Below, in pieces: positions 1 through 12,331 of a DNA stretch of 64,000 nucleotides. A program made the position numbers and the translations under genes. Source of the stretch: Zygnema cylindricum (taxonomy: Eukaryota; Streptophyta; Zygnematophyceae; Zygnematales; Zygnemataceae); contig JBBHKE010000813.1 of assembly GCA_037447655.1 (NCBI GenBank), positions 1 through 64,000 of the forward strand, read 5' to 3'. Every line of letters begins with the position of its first letter. Position 1 is the first letter of the stretch. The notes beneath the pieces were generated by a model, which saw only the letters and a list, made by a program, of their open reading frames with translations, ran no database searches and was not told the DNA's origin.

Positions 1-127
1 AGCGTTAACACTGAAATTAGAATAAACCTTTTTTTTTTTAATTTTCAAATTCTTAATTAGCGTCAATGACGGTATATTTACTTACACACTATTTAAACTT
101 TGACACTAATAACGATGCGCGGTGTAG
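1..127. repeat. MITE-like inverted-repeat element, cut by window edge
   Basis: Read on the minus strand this stretch begins CTACACCGCGCATCGTTATT and runs through TTTAAATAGTGTG to an inner terminal-repeat edge (AGCGTTAAC) at base 1. The same start and the same internal TTTAAATAGTGTG occur in the element at 32463-32683, whose other arm reads GTACACCGCAATGGCTATTA. The window therefore opens inside one arm of a short non-coding element of that family. No ORF is present. Confidence 0.6.
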
Positions 128-759
128 CGATTGACGGTGTAGTGGAGGAAATCGGCCGCGAGTCAACGATCGGGAAAATTTAGATTTGTTTCTGATCGTA
201 CGGTCCGCTGTTGTGCGTTTTTTCAAAGCTACAGTACAGTACAGTAGCTCGTCCCGGATGTCCCTGATTGGCTTTTGAGTACTTCATTCAAAATCACGAC
301 CAAACCTAATGGACACCTGTAATCGAACGGTTTAAAGCTCTGCGTTTCTTCAAGGCAAGCTCTTTCTAGATATCCCTGATTGGGCGGCATAATTATCTTT
401 TGAAGTTTTTTGAAGAGAAAATGTTGAAATTGATACACCAAAGTAGGAAAATACCACTGTATTAAGAGTGATCCATTATATATTTTATGTACACTGGAAT
501 CCGCCGTATTCCACGCACATCGAACGGCCGAATCTCATTGGAGATTTCAAGTTTTACCCGAAGGAATGTACTTGCTGTGCGGGTTTTACGCCGGATCTTA
601 ATACTGATTGTCTAGAAATAAGTGTTTATTACCGTTGTCTTCTGAACATAGCCAATATTAGGTTATACATTTTCGGAAGGTGTTGGAAAGCCAAGCTACA
701 CTACTGTACACTGTACATATTATCAGAAACTCCACGAGTGTTCAAGCTCATCTTTCATT

Positions 760-3387
760 ATGGTAATGTTCCTGTCCATTCTTTTGTTTAGCTGATGAAT
801 AGTTTCTCAATTTTGTTGCTATGGACTTTGTCAAGCTATACCAGGGGTTTATGCCTGCTTCTTGTAACATGTATGTCTTTTCGGTTCTGTCGTACCTTCT
901 TTAAATTTTGGCTGTGTGATATTGTTCTCTTACTGGTGTGTACGTCTCTGTACTTTTGTTGTGTTTGCAGGCTCTGCCAGGCCATCAGACTCCTGATAAC
1001 ACGCCCAGTTTTAAGCTTATCCTTGTCGGCGACGGTGGAACTGGTAAGTCGTTTGGCGTCTGCTCTACGTATATATTTCCTTTCTTCTTGTTTATGCTGT
1101 TAAATCTGCAGTCCTTTTTTTTTAATAGATGTTACAGAGGCAAGTGGCCTTCCTTGTATACTCATGCCTTCTGTGTCAAATGATGGTGCTAAGGTGTCGT
1201 TTTTGGCTTAAAAAAGTTTTGGCTTTTATATCAGCACGTCCTTTCTAGTTTGTATACTTTCTTGGTATATGGGTATGTTGTTTGGCTTACCTGTCTGCAT
1301 ATGGTGTGATACTGGAAGACCTTAAACGTAAAGTATCTTCTATGGCGAATTATATTGGAATCTGAAACAGAATGGTTGGGCTTTTTGAATGTGCAGGAAA
1401 GACGACTTTTGTGAAAAGACACTTGTCTGGTGAATTCGAGAAGCGCTATGAGCGTAAGTTGTTTTCATCCATCATGTTCATCCAGCCAATTTTCACAGAT
1501 TTGTGTTTTGATTCGTTGATTGATTGATTGCGCTGTTTTCGTTGTCGTTTGAAGTCTATCTGGAATCCTGCTGCTGTATGTTCTCATTTTCTGGGCGGTA
1601 TTTGCTCTATCGTACTTCTCTTTCTGACAATCTTTTTGTCCCCCACCTTTTGCAGCAACAATTGGTGTCGAAGTACATCCTCTCGACTTCTTCACCAACT
1701 GCGGACGAATCAGATTTTATTGCTGGGATACTGCGGGGCAGGAGAAGTTTGGTGGATTGCGTGATGGTTATTAGTAAGTTCGTTTCATACACACTTAGCA
1801 AACAGGTGTGAAACCTTTTTTGTTCTCGTACATGTATATTAGGTTTCTTGCCCTGAAATTCATGGGATCCTTTTATGTGTAAACCTCGCGCCAGACAAGA
1901 GGCCCCAGTAGCTTTTCTTTTTCCGACAAATAAGCGTCATTCTGATGCAATTTGGCTTACTTAGGGTTTAGTAACGCTTGTGAAAGATGTGTTTCCTCGT
2001 AAGGGTTACTATAGTAAGTTCGTTTCATTCCTGCTGAGCAAGCAAGTGTGCCTTTTTTTTTCATGTCTATATATGTTTTCTGTTTGGGTTCATGGGCTGT
2101 TAGGGTCAAGTTTTTATGTGTGAACTTGTATGCCAAGTAAGACTTCAGTATCTATTTTTTTTGTCTGGCAATCATTGTCATTGTGATGCAATTTGGCTTA
2201 TTTAGGTTTAGTGAAGCAACAAATTTGTATTAGATGTTCTCCCCCTTTGTCTTACAGTGGCCATGGCTTTTTCCTCTTATGCAGTATTCACGGTCAGTGT
2301 GCGATAATCATGTTTGATGTGACTTCGCGACTGACGTACAAGAACGTACCAACATGGCATCGAGATCTATGCAGGTTTGTTCTGCGGTTCCTTAAACCAT
2401 GAACTTTTTTTCTGTCTGTTTTTGAAGTCTTTTTTCAGTAGATTACTATGGTAAGAATCTGTTCATGATTTCTTCATCTTTCCTGACAGTGCATGCTTGT
2501 ATGCTTCCTTGTTTGCAGAGTTTGTGAAAACATCCCCATCGTTTTGTGTGGCAACAAGGTAGACGTGAAGAACAGGCAGGTGAAGGCAAAGCAAGTCACT
2601 TTTCATCGGAAGAAGAATCTGCAATATTATGAAATCTCGGCGAAGAGTAATTACAACTTTGAGAAGCCATTTCTCTATTTGGCTCGCAAGCTCGCTGGGT
2701 AATTTGTCTTGTCCCCTATGTTTTTTTCCTTTCACCTTCAATTATGCTAAGTTTTGTTGGTGGTTGATTTTCAAGTTTAAGACGGGAGAACAGACTAAAT
2801 GAGTGAAGCCCTAACCTTTGATTGTTCTCTGTGCAGAGATGCAACTTTACACTTTGTGGAATCTCCTGCACTTGCACCACCTGATATTCAGCTTGGTGCA
2901 GAGCAACGCAACCAGTAAGTATTGCTGTCCTTAATTTGTTTTATTGCTATTTTTTTGATTTTCTCATCTTGTTTTTACGTTAGTTCACTGCGGATTGATA
3001 TCTATCGCTCTACTCCCCCTTGCTGTTAATGTCTTTTTTGTTGCTTTTTGCTGATTTCCGTTCTTACCCTGTTGAACAGTGCTTTTATTGCCTGTTGTTG
3101 TTCTGGTCTTGTTGCTTCTATTGTTTATTGCAGTTCTCATGCCTATTTTATATTGCTTGTATTGCCGGTTTTTATTCAGTTTTTGTATTGCTTATATTGC
3201 CGGTTTTTATTCAGTTTTTATATTGCTTTACAGCTGGTTGCTATTCATTCAGTTTTGGTATTGGTGATTTTGCAGATAATTTGCCTTTTTCTGACAAACT
3301 TTTCTTTTTTGCAGGATTGAGGCAGAATTGGCGGCGGCAGCGAGCCAGCCACTCCCAGACGAAGAGGACGAGCTTCTAGACAGCTAG
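760..3387 (+). CDS. RAN: Ran GTPase, 8 exons, about 223 aa
   Basis: Ran is the small GTPase that drives nucleocytoplasmic transport and spindle assembly. GT-AG exons: 760-762 (ATG only), 971-1043, 1397-1453, 1656-1773, 2285-2374, 2519-2698, 2837-2914 and 3315-3387, together 672 nt, exactly in frame. Visible motifs are the P-loop GDGGTGKT (residues 21-28), switch I EPTIGVE, WDTAGQE (68-74), NKVD (126-129), ISAK (153-156) and an acidic tail [11 protein letters not shown]. Length and sequence fit plant Ran (about 221 aa). The terminal TAG is at 3385-3387. The first exon, a lone ATG before GTAATG, is inferred: a Met-only coding exon is common in plant Ran genes, but another upstream ATG cannot be excluded. 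All other splice sites follow from protein continuity. No lesion is seen, so this looks functional. Intron 4 contains an internal tandem duplication. Confidence 0.93.
1765..2245. repeat. diverged tandem duplication (about 240 bp) in RAN intron 4
   Basis: GTAAGTTCGTTTCA occurs at 1774, the true donor, and again at 2014. GATGCAATTTGGCTTA recurs at 1944 and 2185. The offset is 240-241 bp, so the exon-4 donor and its following intron were duplicated in tandem and have since diverged. Confidence 0.75.
3150..3235. repeat. 35-bp tandem repeat in RAN intron 7
   Basis: TATTGCCGGTTTTTATTCAG starts at 3160 and again at 3195, an offset of 35 bp, with a partial further unit before it. It is a short T-rich intronic duplication with no coding meaning. 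Confidence 0.7.
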
Positions 3388-3735
3388 AGAGGAAGAGCAG
3401 CCGGTTTTTTTTTCATTTCAACCTAGTTGCTGGAGAGCACGACTTTCTGCCTCAGAAAGAGTTACAGGTCAAGCAATTTCATGGAATCGCAATAGTCTTG
3501 TTGTGTGCCTTACCCGGGATCGGATTTTTTTTTGCATGACGAGCCTGACCAATGTGAGAGCATGACCAAGAGAGAAATGAGCGTAGGAATAATGATTGAC
3601 CACATCACGATCATTGTTATCATCCCAATATGTGACGGCAGAAAAGGAAATTAGAAGAAAAAAGTGTATTGTAGAACAATTCAATGTTTAAAATTGAGCG
3701 TAGAGAGTTTTTTTGCAGCGGAATTATTGCACGGA

Positions 3736-3741
3736 AATAAA
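3736..3741 (+). terminator. candidate RAN poly(A) signal
   Basis: AATAAA about 350 bp after the RAN stop codon. It is the first canonical hexamer I noticed downstream, in an AT-rich 3' flank. Placement by motif only. Confidence 0.35.
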
Positions 3742-6700
3742 ACCATACATTGGTTAGTTTGTCTATGTGCGGAGGATCTAGCCATATTTTCCACCGTTGT
3801 TGTTACGTGCTGGACAGTGTTGTGGTTGATGGACTAGGTATGTTACTTTTTTGGAATGGTTGTTACAATGTATAAAGTTCGTATTCATGGTCAAGGGAGT
3901 AGTCATGTTAATTTTTGCAATTTTATCCTGTACCATTTTTCTGACATGTTGGAAAAGTTTTTGTGAAAGTGATCGCTTACACTGCCTTTGTTCAAATCTA
4001 AATTATTGTTGTTGCCATCACTGCGGAAAACACGGATTAGAAAATACCTACTGCATAAGAATTACACTGTTTTTGTCGTATCTCCCTTTAAATGGAAGGA
4101 GGAAAATATTCTCCTTCTTGCTCTGAGCAGCGATGTTCTCCCCTTTCCAGTAAATGGTTTAAGTTTTACATGGAATTTGTAGCAATGATTGGAAGTGTGA
4201 GGTTGGTGTCTTTTATCAGTCTTATTTTCAACTGGGGCTGATATTGTATGTTTGTAGTATTTATGCTAGTATCTAAAGTTGTGCGTTTCCAACAGAACTC
4301 GAACATCTATTGCTGCTTTCTGTAGTTTAAAGTCTCTAGACTCGTGTGTGGGAAAGGCTGAAAATGGATGACAGAAAAATAGAAAAACGGTCTGTTGCCA
4401 AATTCTATTGACATGTAGACCCTCAGCAGTTGACGGATATATTCTAGATAGCGCAGTTTCTGCTTTCTATTTGTTCTGTGTGAAATTGCATATTGAACCA
4501 GAAGTCATTACTGATGCACATTAGGAAGGCTTAACCATATCTAGGCGTGCAGCTACACATCTCTGAAAAATATGGCCGAGTGCGAATATTCAGGACAAAA
4601 AGCAAAGACTTGTGTAACCTTAAAAGCAATCTCAAAATTAGAAATTCAAAAGCAAAAAAAAAAAGCACCTATTCAGAAAAGGATCATGGCACATACAATG
4701 AGAGACGTGGACCTTTTGAATGATTCAAGCAAAGCGCATTTCTCAATAGGCAGGACATTATTTTTTCTCTCTCGCTTTCTTTCACCAATATGAATTGCAC
4801 TCCAAGCAGTATCATCATGCATCAATTTTATTCCTTAAGTTGGAACTTGCAATTGAAGAATTGTTTTATTTCCAAGTCGAAACTGCTCAATGTCGTTGGT
4901 TGTATCTTGAATGAAGGCACGGGGGTGAAGAATCTCTTGGAGGTCGAGGAGTTCAGGAGGATTCAATTTCCGCAACTCTTCTGGCCGATCTATGAAGCTG
5001 CACAGACAAAATATTGAAGTTTGACTTCGACTATAGGATCAGATAATGAATTTGATTGGTCGCGACAACATGATTAAACGAGTAGTTCGGTTGACTGCGA
5101 TGATAGGATCGAACAATAACCTACTTTGATAATAACTACACTGCCCATCGTTTTTAGTGTTTTTATGAGTGTTAGTTCGGAATGAGAATAGATAATACTA
5201 ATTTAATGCAAGGGAACACGCCCGATTTTAGCCTCGTCCAACTAGCATTGTCGACACTATTTTGTGATTTTCGGCCAGAACAAGAAGTGACCAAATCAGT
5301 GTTATTAACTGTAATGATTATGGAAGGTGTGGTTTTCTTGCCCATTCATACTTTGTATGTTCAACTTGTCTTCCTACCTCTGGCCTCTCATCTCCCTCTC
5401 CTGCCCTGTTCGTTACAAAACATGCCACGTGGCACGGAGGAGATCCAATGGCAGACAGAAGACCTCATTTCAAATCAGCTGCCTCCCAAACAAGCGACAG
5501 AAACTCCGTTTTCTTATTATTCCTGCAACTTCAAATTAGTTCCTTAAAACTCACTCGATACAGGCACTGCTGCTGCGTTGTTTGTCGGTATCTGTGACGC
5601 AAAAACCCGCATACATCCTCCCACTCTAAAATATTTCAGAAAGCAACATCAAAAACATCACGAGGATATAACAAAAAACAAAAACAAATTTACAATCGCA
5701 CGTGCTTGCAGTGTACAGCGGATTGGACAAACTCACCAATTGAAAAAAAAAAGACGCTCTACAAATATACATTCTCTACAAGAATCGCCTCCTGCGAGAC
5801 GTGGAAACAGGAAACATCCTCGGCACTGCATAGAAGAAACACACATCTGAAATTCCGACCATCCGATACAAAAAACAGACGAAAATCACACAAAGTTTAT
5901 TAAAAAGTCGTTCATTCTCCGGCTCCGATAGCTTGATCGCTCCTTCCCACTCATCCCTTTTCTGATCTGATTTTTTGTTGTACTTGATTTAATTCTTTTT
6001 TCTGGGGCTTTTAAAAATCTTTCGGTGTACTTTTAGTCCGTTAGGAATTTGGTCTTTTACCTTTGTTGGTGATCAGCGCTTTTTAATGAAAATCATGTTT
6101 TTGTACTTTGATGGTCTAACCATTGCGTTTTTGGAAATAAAATCTTCTACTTTGTGTACTGAACACTTCAGATGGTTTACTTCGCACTTGTATTAATATA
6201 GCTCAGCTAAAGTACGAATGGAATTATCAATATAAAAGCGAAATTACAAAATGGATCGGAACAAATATAGGGTAACTGATGTGGCAAACTGTCAACCACT
6301 TATCAAATAGGATTGTCAACATCATCCAATTATTTTTGGTCAAAATATGAAGGTCTCTAGTAATTTACTGTATGAAATGTGCAATATGTTTCACACCACG
6401 AGGACATTACAAATGCTCTTCGCTACATCGTGATAGCAAGTAAAACAATAAGTACGTAGCATAAAGCAAAGCTACTTTATTAAACCTTAACCCCCACCAT
6501 TACAATTAATTTTCTATTCGGAAAAGTCAAAGTTATTGGCCTTATTCCTCTATTAATTCGTTTCTTTTTTTTTCCTTGGTTTTTGTTTGTTTATTATTCT
6601 CAAATTTGAATCTTTGACGAAGATTTATATTTTGTTAGTTTTTTTGTTGCTTTTAGTTGGAAGTGGCAAAGCACACGTGTTACTTTGCATTTCATTCAAT

Positions 6701-7199
6701 GTTGCACAATTTGCATTTAGGTTGAACCACCTACCCTAATATACAACGAGACTGTTACTATTCTGTTACGATACTTCATCACAATAACCTACGAAAAGTC
6801 ATGTCTTGATGCAAACAACGTACTAAAAGCACCCCTAACGACCTTCAACTCTTCCAATTTTTTTATGCAAATGCTTAGCCATCTTACTGTGTTTCTCATT
6901 GCACCGTGACATTGGTGCTAAATCTTAAGTTTCCTTTTCTCGCTATGTTGGTGTTATTGTGTATACGAGAACAAGTCATGCTTTGATATTGATTACGTTT
7001 TCTAGGAAATCGGCTCCTCGAGAGCCGCCTTTGCACAACACCACCATAGCTGAGAGTTTCATCATTCAAACTTAACAAAGACACCTTGTGGGCCATTATC
7101 TTAAAAATTCGAATCCATCATTTTGGGTCAACAGGGGTTAACTACATAACCAATCACGAAGGATACAAGTTAAGTAATCAGGCAAAGGGTGAAAAAAAT
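3742..7199. other. intergenic, no gene recognised
   Basis: Only short ORFs (under about 125 codons) without recognisable domains occur here. No retroelement protein, RNA gene or repeat pair was recognised by eye. Composition is AT-rich. Confidence 0.5.
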
Positions 7200-8090
7200 A
7201 AAGATACAATATACCAAACATAGTAAGTAGTTCATTCAAACATGACTACTCGTATTTAATTAAGGGGTTGGTTAATGGGGAGATAATGAGCCATATAAAA
7301 TATACGATAACATGAAGAAACTTGTAACTCTAAATTCGAACTTCGATAAATTGATTTTTTCCTTTGTCTGGTTTGCAATTGAATTTTTTCAACAATATTT
7401 GTGTAAGTTGCTTCCGTGGTATATTGCGTTTTAGTTTAAACTCTCTCGCCCTATTTTACCGTGATTGTTATTTAAATGTTGACCGACAAGTGTATCACAC
7501 CACTACATGCAATATCAATAGTGGGCCATAACTAAATAACATAACATTATAGATTCGTCGTTCGTCGAAATCCTTTAAATAGGTCTTCGTAAGATCAGAC
7601 ATTTGTGGTAATTTGTCTCAAATATTGGTTGAAATTTAATCTATGAACTGATATGAGGTATCACGTGCAGTATCAATTCATAACAAGAGTATGAAAAAGG
7701 TTTGACTTTGTGTAAACATGGTCATTGTGCCTGTCAACGAGTCCAATGCTTCATTTTCTTCCTCTTCCTGTGCTTGATGACTTTTTCTTCCTTTAACGTA
7801 ATTTGTGAACCGTTGACAATGTGGTAGAGCACAGATTAAAAAGAATGGAATGAGAGAAAATTGGGTGAGAGGGAAGGATTGAAAGGACGTAGGAGAGGCA
7901 CCTTTTTAAATTTGAATAAGAAATGAAGCAAACGAAACATCTTGAAAGACAAAGAAGCTTTCGAATTTTGTACGAATTTGGATTTGTATTTTGATCAGAA
8001 CGAGTACAATGTTTACGTGCTTGTTGAAAAAAATTTAATGATCAACAAAGTTTCGCGTGGGACTATCTTTTCTCTTCTCGGGATTGGTTA
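7200..8090. repeat. unclassified dispersed repeat, copy 1
   Basis: From AGATACAATATACCAAAC to about the GGATTGG at 8083 this stretch matches 30794-31757 almost throughout, for example GAGATAATGAGCCATATAAA and CATGCAATATC in both. Copy 1 lacks about 75 bp present in copy 2 near 31410-31485. No ORF, LTR or clear terminal inverted repeat was seen, so the class is unknown. It could be a non-autonomous DNA element or a non-coding part of a larger retroelement. Confidence 0.75.
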
Positions 8091-8519
8091 GTAACCAATT
8101 TCGTAGATTTTCATACATTTCGTACAAAAAGGATGATGCATTAATAAGAACAGCCTTACTAACGAAACTAGTAACAAGTTCGATTTCTGCGTGAGAGAAC
8201 TCTAGACCTCACGATTCACAATTTTTTCATTTAGTTTAATATTATTACGCAAGTCCGTTTTAAATATAGATATTCAAATCGTATTTTACTCACAAGTCAA
8301 ATGCGCGAATAAAACGTAGAAATCGGAGAGGTCGATTTGAAAAAATTGTTAATGATTTTGAATCCGTACTATTCTGCACATGTAAAAAAAAATGAATTTT
8401 ACATGTACCGCAGTTTGTACATTTTCAGTACAATTCCGTACATGAACAATAAAATTCCATACATTATCCATGAAATTTCTGTTTAGTTTACCGGACAGAA
8501 AGTACTAATACGTGCAACG
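8091..8519. other. AT-rich spacer, nothing recognised
   Basis: Between the dispersed repeat and the copia LTR I see only AT-rich sequence with no ORF or repeat match. Confidence 0.4.
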
Positions 8520-9515
8520 TGTTGTTTTTTAAAAGCTTTATCCTCAGTAGATAGAGCTGTGACGGGAGAATTGTAACTTATAATATTTTTGGATTAAGTT
8601 TGGTGTAATACTTACCTTAAATAGTGTCACAGTGTAGAAGTTACTCTAAGAGTATTTGTACGGTCACATAGACACGCGTCAACATTTCAGACTATGCAGG
8701 AAGCGCGGAATGGACCTGGACACATGGCATATATCGGACGAGTGAATTCGGGAAATCGGGCGGACGGAAATTGAACCTGACATCTGTGAATACAAATGTG
8801 AAAGTTAAACACCAGACGTTGATTACGATCAGACTGACGGCTGGAAATTGAGTGGGGACCACGGATGACGAGGTGTTTCGTAAGCACCTCATATATTCGT
8901 ACAGAATATACCACAGCGGGCTGGACGTATCTACAGCTGCTGACTAAACAAACAACATTTGGTGTACAACATCAATTTGTGAATACGTGATAGAACAAGA
9001 TTTTGTAGCTTATTGGATTAGCAAATAGTGTTTCACTATTTAGTTTTAGGCTAGTTGCAAATTGGTTTTTGGAAGTACATTAGCGTACTTTGTCGTAGTG
9101 CAGTACAGTACCACTATTACGGATACTCACTCCTGATTGGCTGATGAGCAGTAGACATTATTTCAGTGTACAAAGTTTAGGACTTAAAAATATTTTGGAA
9201 TCCAGTTTTGGGATGAGGGAATCTAAAGGCAATTTTTGGGAAAACTGTAGCCCCTGTATCTTATGGTTTACTGGGTCAATTTGGCTGTAACTTTGGGAGT
9301 TGACAGTGTGTATGCTGAGTATATTATATGCTGAGTTTTGTGTAATTTGGCCTTGTGAGTCAGGATCTATAGTGTGTTGAAGTTCAGTAACTGTGAGGAA
9401 GTAGTGTGGTGAAATACAGTGTTTGTGAGGAATTCTTGAACAGCTTCTGTTTAGTTATGTCTACTTCTACTACTACTGTTGCAGCTTCACCTGCACCAGT
9501 TGTCAAAGAACAACA
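8520..9515 (+). repeat. 5' LTR of element A1
   Basis: It begins TGTTGTTTTTTAAAAGC and ends AGAACAACA. Blocks such as GTAATACTTACCTTAA are shared with the 5' LTR of element E on the other strand. The last 59 bp encode the first residues of Gag. The primer site GGTTTTGGGTTTG follows directly, a decayed form of GGTTATGGGCCTG. Confidence 0.8.
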
Positions 9516-10300
9516 GGTTTTGGGTTTGTCTTCAAGAATTCCTATATTTAATGGGCAGAAATATGCTTACTGGGCGGATATGGTTGAGTCACATTTTGAA
9601 AATGCAGGTCTACTTGATATTCTGGAGGGATCACTCGATGAAGCTAATCCAACATGGGCGAAAAAGAATTCACAAGCACGGAACACCCTGAAGCTATGTC
9701 TCTCTGAGAACATGGTCATGTCACGGATCAAAATGAAAAAGGCAATTGGCATATGGAAGTCTCTGAAGACTTCTTATGAGAAGGCGAATGTTCAGGAAGA
9801 ACTCCTGTTGGCTGGAAAGATATGGGACTTCAAATACTCGGGGGGAACTATGGCCGATTATACCGATAATTTCAGAGCTCTTATTGATGCTCATGCTTGT
9901 GTTGGTGGTTCTTTTCCTAAATTATAGCAGGCTGCCTTGATAATTAGAGGTATTCCTAACAATATGAAGGATGCATCTGCTGAGCTGAAAAAGCATGACA
10001 AATCTAGCTGGAAACTTTAGTTAGCTATTAATATTATTCCAGAGAAAGATTCTACGCCACATATGCTTAATGGAGAGAAGCAGGTCGAAGCATTTAACAC
10101 CGATTTTGATACGAAAGGAAAGTTTAATCAACAGAGAAATCAGTTTAATCAGTTTAATCACAATCAGGGTGGGTTTAAACAATTTAATCAAGGGCAGAAT
10201 AGACAATATTTTACAACATGTTTTTTGGATATAGGTACTGTCCTAAACTCAAAAAGGAAAATGAGACAAGTAACTCAAAAAGGAAAATGAGACAAGTTTA
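9457..10300 (+). pseudogene. gag: copia Gag of element A1, broken
   Basis: Gag forms the virus-like particle. The start MSTSTTTVAASPAP lies inside the LTR, and the frame reads through the LTR end and primer site into GLSSRIPIFNG..YWADMVESHFEN, the copia-type Gag N-terminus. An in-frame upstream ATG at 9406 is less likely, because elements E and I begin at the same MSTS. The first frame stops at 9925. A second stop falls at about 10018. A basic Asn/Gln-rich part (FNQQRNQFNQFN) then runs to about 10210, where the zinc knuckle should be but is degenerate (YRYCPKLKK). Non-functional. Confidence 0.85.
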
Positions 10301-10479
10301 CTTAGGCCAGGTTGGCAACAAAGTCAGTTTAGCCAGGGCTTTTTTGGTCAGCAGCTCCAAAACAACTCATTGTTTTCTTCATCTGTTACTCACGAAGATG
10401 ATTCTTCTTTGAGCTTCACTGAGCAGAAAGACACAGAATTGTTTGCAATGGCGGTAGCAATGGAGGGCTCCAAGGACGC

Positions 10480-12161
10480 AAGATGAATCATGGACACCGG
10501 AGCTTCGGCTCATATGTGCTAGAAAAAAGCACTATTTAAAAATATGAAACACACTCCTGTGAAGAATATTTATTATGCTTGTGGAATGAGTGTCCACACA
10601 TCTGCTCAAGGTGATGTTTCATTATTGGTAGATGTAGGAGGGAAGTTTGTGGAAAGGACACTTCATAATGTCCTGTATGTCCTGGACTTCAAAAATAATT
10701 AATTTTTCACTTCTTTGATTGAGAGCAAAGGCTTTGAGGTCACTCTTAAACTGGGTAGGCAGGTTGTAAGCAAGCTAGGAAAGATAGCAGTGACAGGAAC
10801 TAGAGACGAGAGCAAAATGTATCGGATCGACATGGCTGATTTTAAGGAAAATGATGTTCTCTACTTTGGTGTAATATCTGCAAATGAATTATGGCATGAA
10901 AGGTTAGGACATGTTCACTATGACAATTTGATAAAGATGGTGAAAGTTGGGAAAGTAGCTGGAGTTTCTCTCACAGACCAGTCAGTTAAAACTTGTGATG
11001 GCTGCTCTTTAGGAAAAATACATAAGTTATCTTTTCCACAAATATCAGATCAGAAATCCACTAAAGTGTTGCAGCTAATCCACTGGGATGATTTAGGACC
11101 GGCTCATGTGCCCTCTGCTGGGGGGGTACGTTTTATGGTTACTTTTAGAGATGACTTCTTCAGATTCACAAAGGTCTACTTTATGAAAGAAAAGGGTGAA
11201 GTGTTTGAACAATTCAAACACTACAAAGCTTGGGTGGAGAAGCTGCATCGTGTTCTAATTCTGGAACTCAGATCAGAGAATGGAGGAGAATACATCTCAA
11301 AAGAATTTGACAAGTTTTTGTTGGACGAAGGAATAAGTCGCCAGCTTATGGTTCCATACACTCCCCAGCAGAATGGAGATTCAAAAAGACTAAACAGGAT
11401 TAATAGCAGAATCTGCTAGATCTATGCTAGCTGATAAAAATATTGATTTGAAATTCTGGGTTGAAGCCCTTAACTGTTCAGTCTATATCAAAAATAGAAT
11501 TGGTTCTAGATCTGTCAGTACTACACCTTTTGAACTTTGGACAGGTAGAAAACCAGATGTGAGTCATTTCAAAGTTTTTGGAAGTAAATGTTTTGTTTTA
11601 AACACATCACCAAATACATGGAAAATGGAACCGAAAGGTCTACCAGGTATCTTTATGGGGTATGATGATTGTTCTAAAGGCTACAGAGCATTCGTCTTAG
11701 AAAAGCAGAAAGTCATTGTATCTAGGAATATTATTCTCAAAGATGAGGAAGTTTTAGCTGATCTATTTACAATGACAGACAAACAGGTTGAAGAAAAGTC
11801 ACAAGAATATGTTATTTTTGATATTAAGAAAACAATGTATTTTCCGACAGTTCAACAACCTCTTGCGGATCCGGTGACTACGGAACCTCAAGTTCCTCTT
11901 CAAGCTCAGATGGAGCAAGCAAAACCGCTCCTAGAACAACCTCAGCAAGCTCAAAGTCCAACAAAGAACGCAAGACATCCATCGATCTCCTCGGGGGGAA
12001 GGAGATCTAGCAGCTGCCTTCAGTCAAGTTCCCACTTTGCTTACTCTGCTAACTCGGGAGAACCTCATAGCGTTCGGGAGGCCTTCTCATCACCCGAAAG
12101 AACTCACTGGATTGAGGCGGCTAATGACGAAATGAAGTCCATAATAGAGGCTCAAACGTAG
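10480..12161 (+). pseudogene. pol: protease and integrase of element A1, broken
   Basis: Protease: MDTGASAHMC near 10487 with a stop right after the Cys. Integrase: zinc-binding LWHERLGHVHYDNL..CDGCSLGK near 10890-11030, then the catalytic core. The usual HTD..GP motif reads HWDDLGP and the usual SDNGGEY reads SENGGEY, so catalytic Asp positions are altered. NGVSERLNRT has become NGDSKRLNR, followed by a frameshift at about 11400. The second frame, 11424-12161, gives the integrase C-terminal region (FKVFGSKCFVLN, GYDDCSKGYR) and a variable linker. A TAG at 12159-12161 interrupts the approach to the reverse transcriptase. Confidence 0.88.
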
Positions 12162-12164
12162 GAG

Positions 12165-12331
12165 TTGGTTGATCTTCCTCCGGACCGGAAAGCCATCGGC
12201 AGCAAATGGGTTTTCAAAGTAAAACTAAACCCAGATGGCAGCATTAAAAGGTACAAAGCTATACTTGTAGCCAAAAGCTACAATCAGAAAGAAGGAATTG
12301 ACTTTGAGGAGACCTTCTCTCCAGTGGTAAG
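12165..12331 (+). pseudogene. pol: reverse transcriptase of A1, part before insertion
   Basis: The copia reverse-transcriptase N-terminus ([19 protein letters not shown], then [12 protein letters not shown]) runs straight into the TG of element B at 12332. The frame resumes at 18777 as RFPTVRILLS, so the coding sequence was continuous before insertion. Confidence 0.92.
12327..12331. repeat. target-site duplication GTAAG (left) of element B
   Basis: GTAAG directly precedes the LTR TG and recurs directly after the other LTR at 18777-18781. Confidence 0.95.

Noticed and set aside
229-791. ORFs of 70-107 codons upstream of RAN
   Set aside because: No domain or homology recognised; they overlap the presumed RAN leader and first intron.
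4572-5903. Several ORFs of 60-121 codons
   Set aside because: No recognisable protein, no splice or codon pattern, AT-rich surroundings; chance ORFs.
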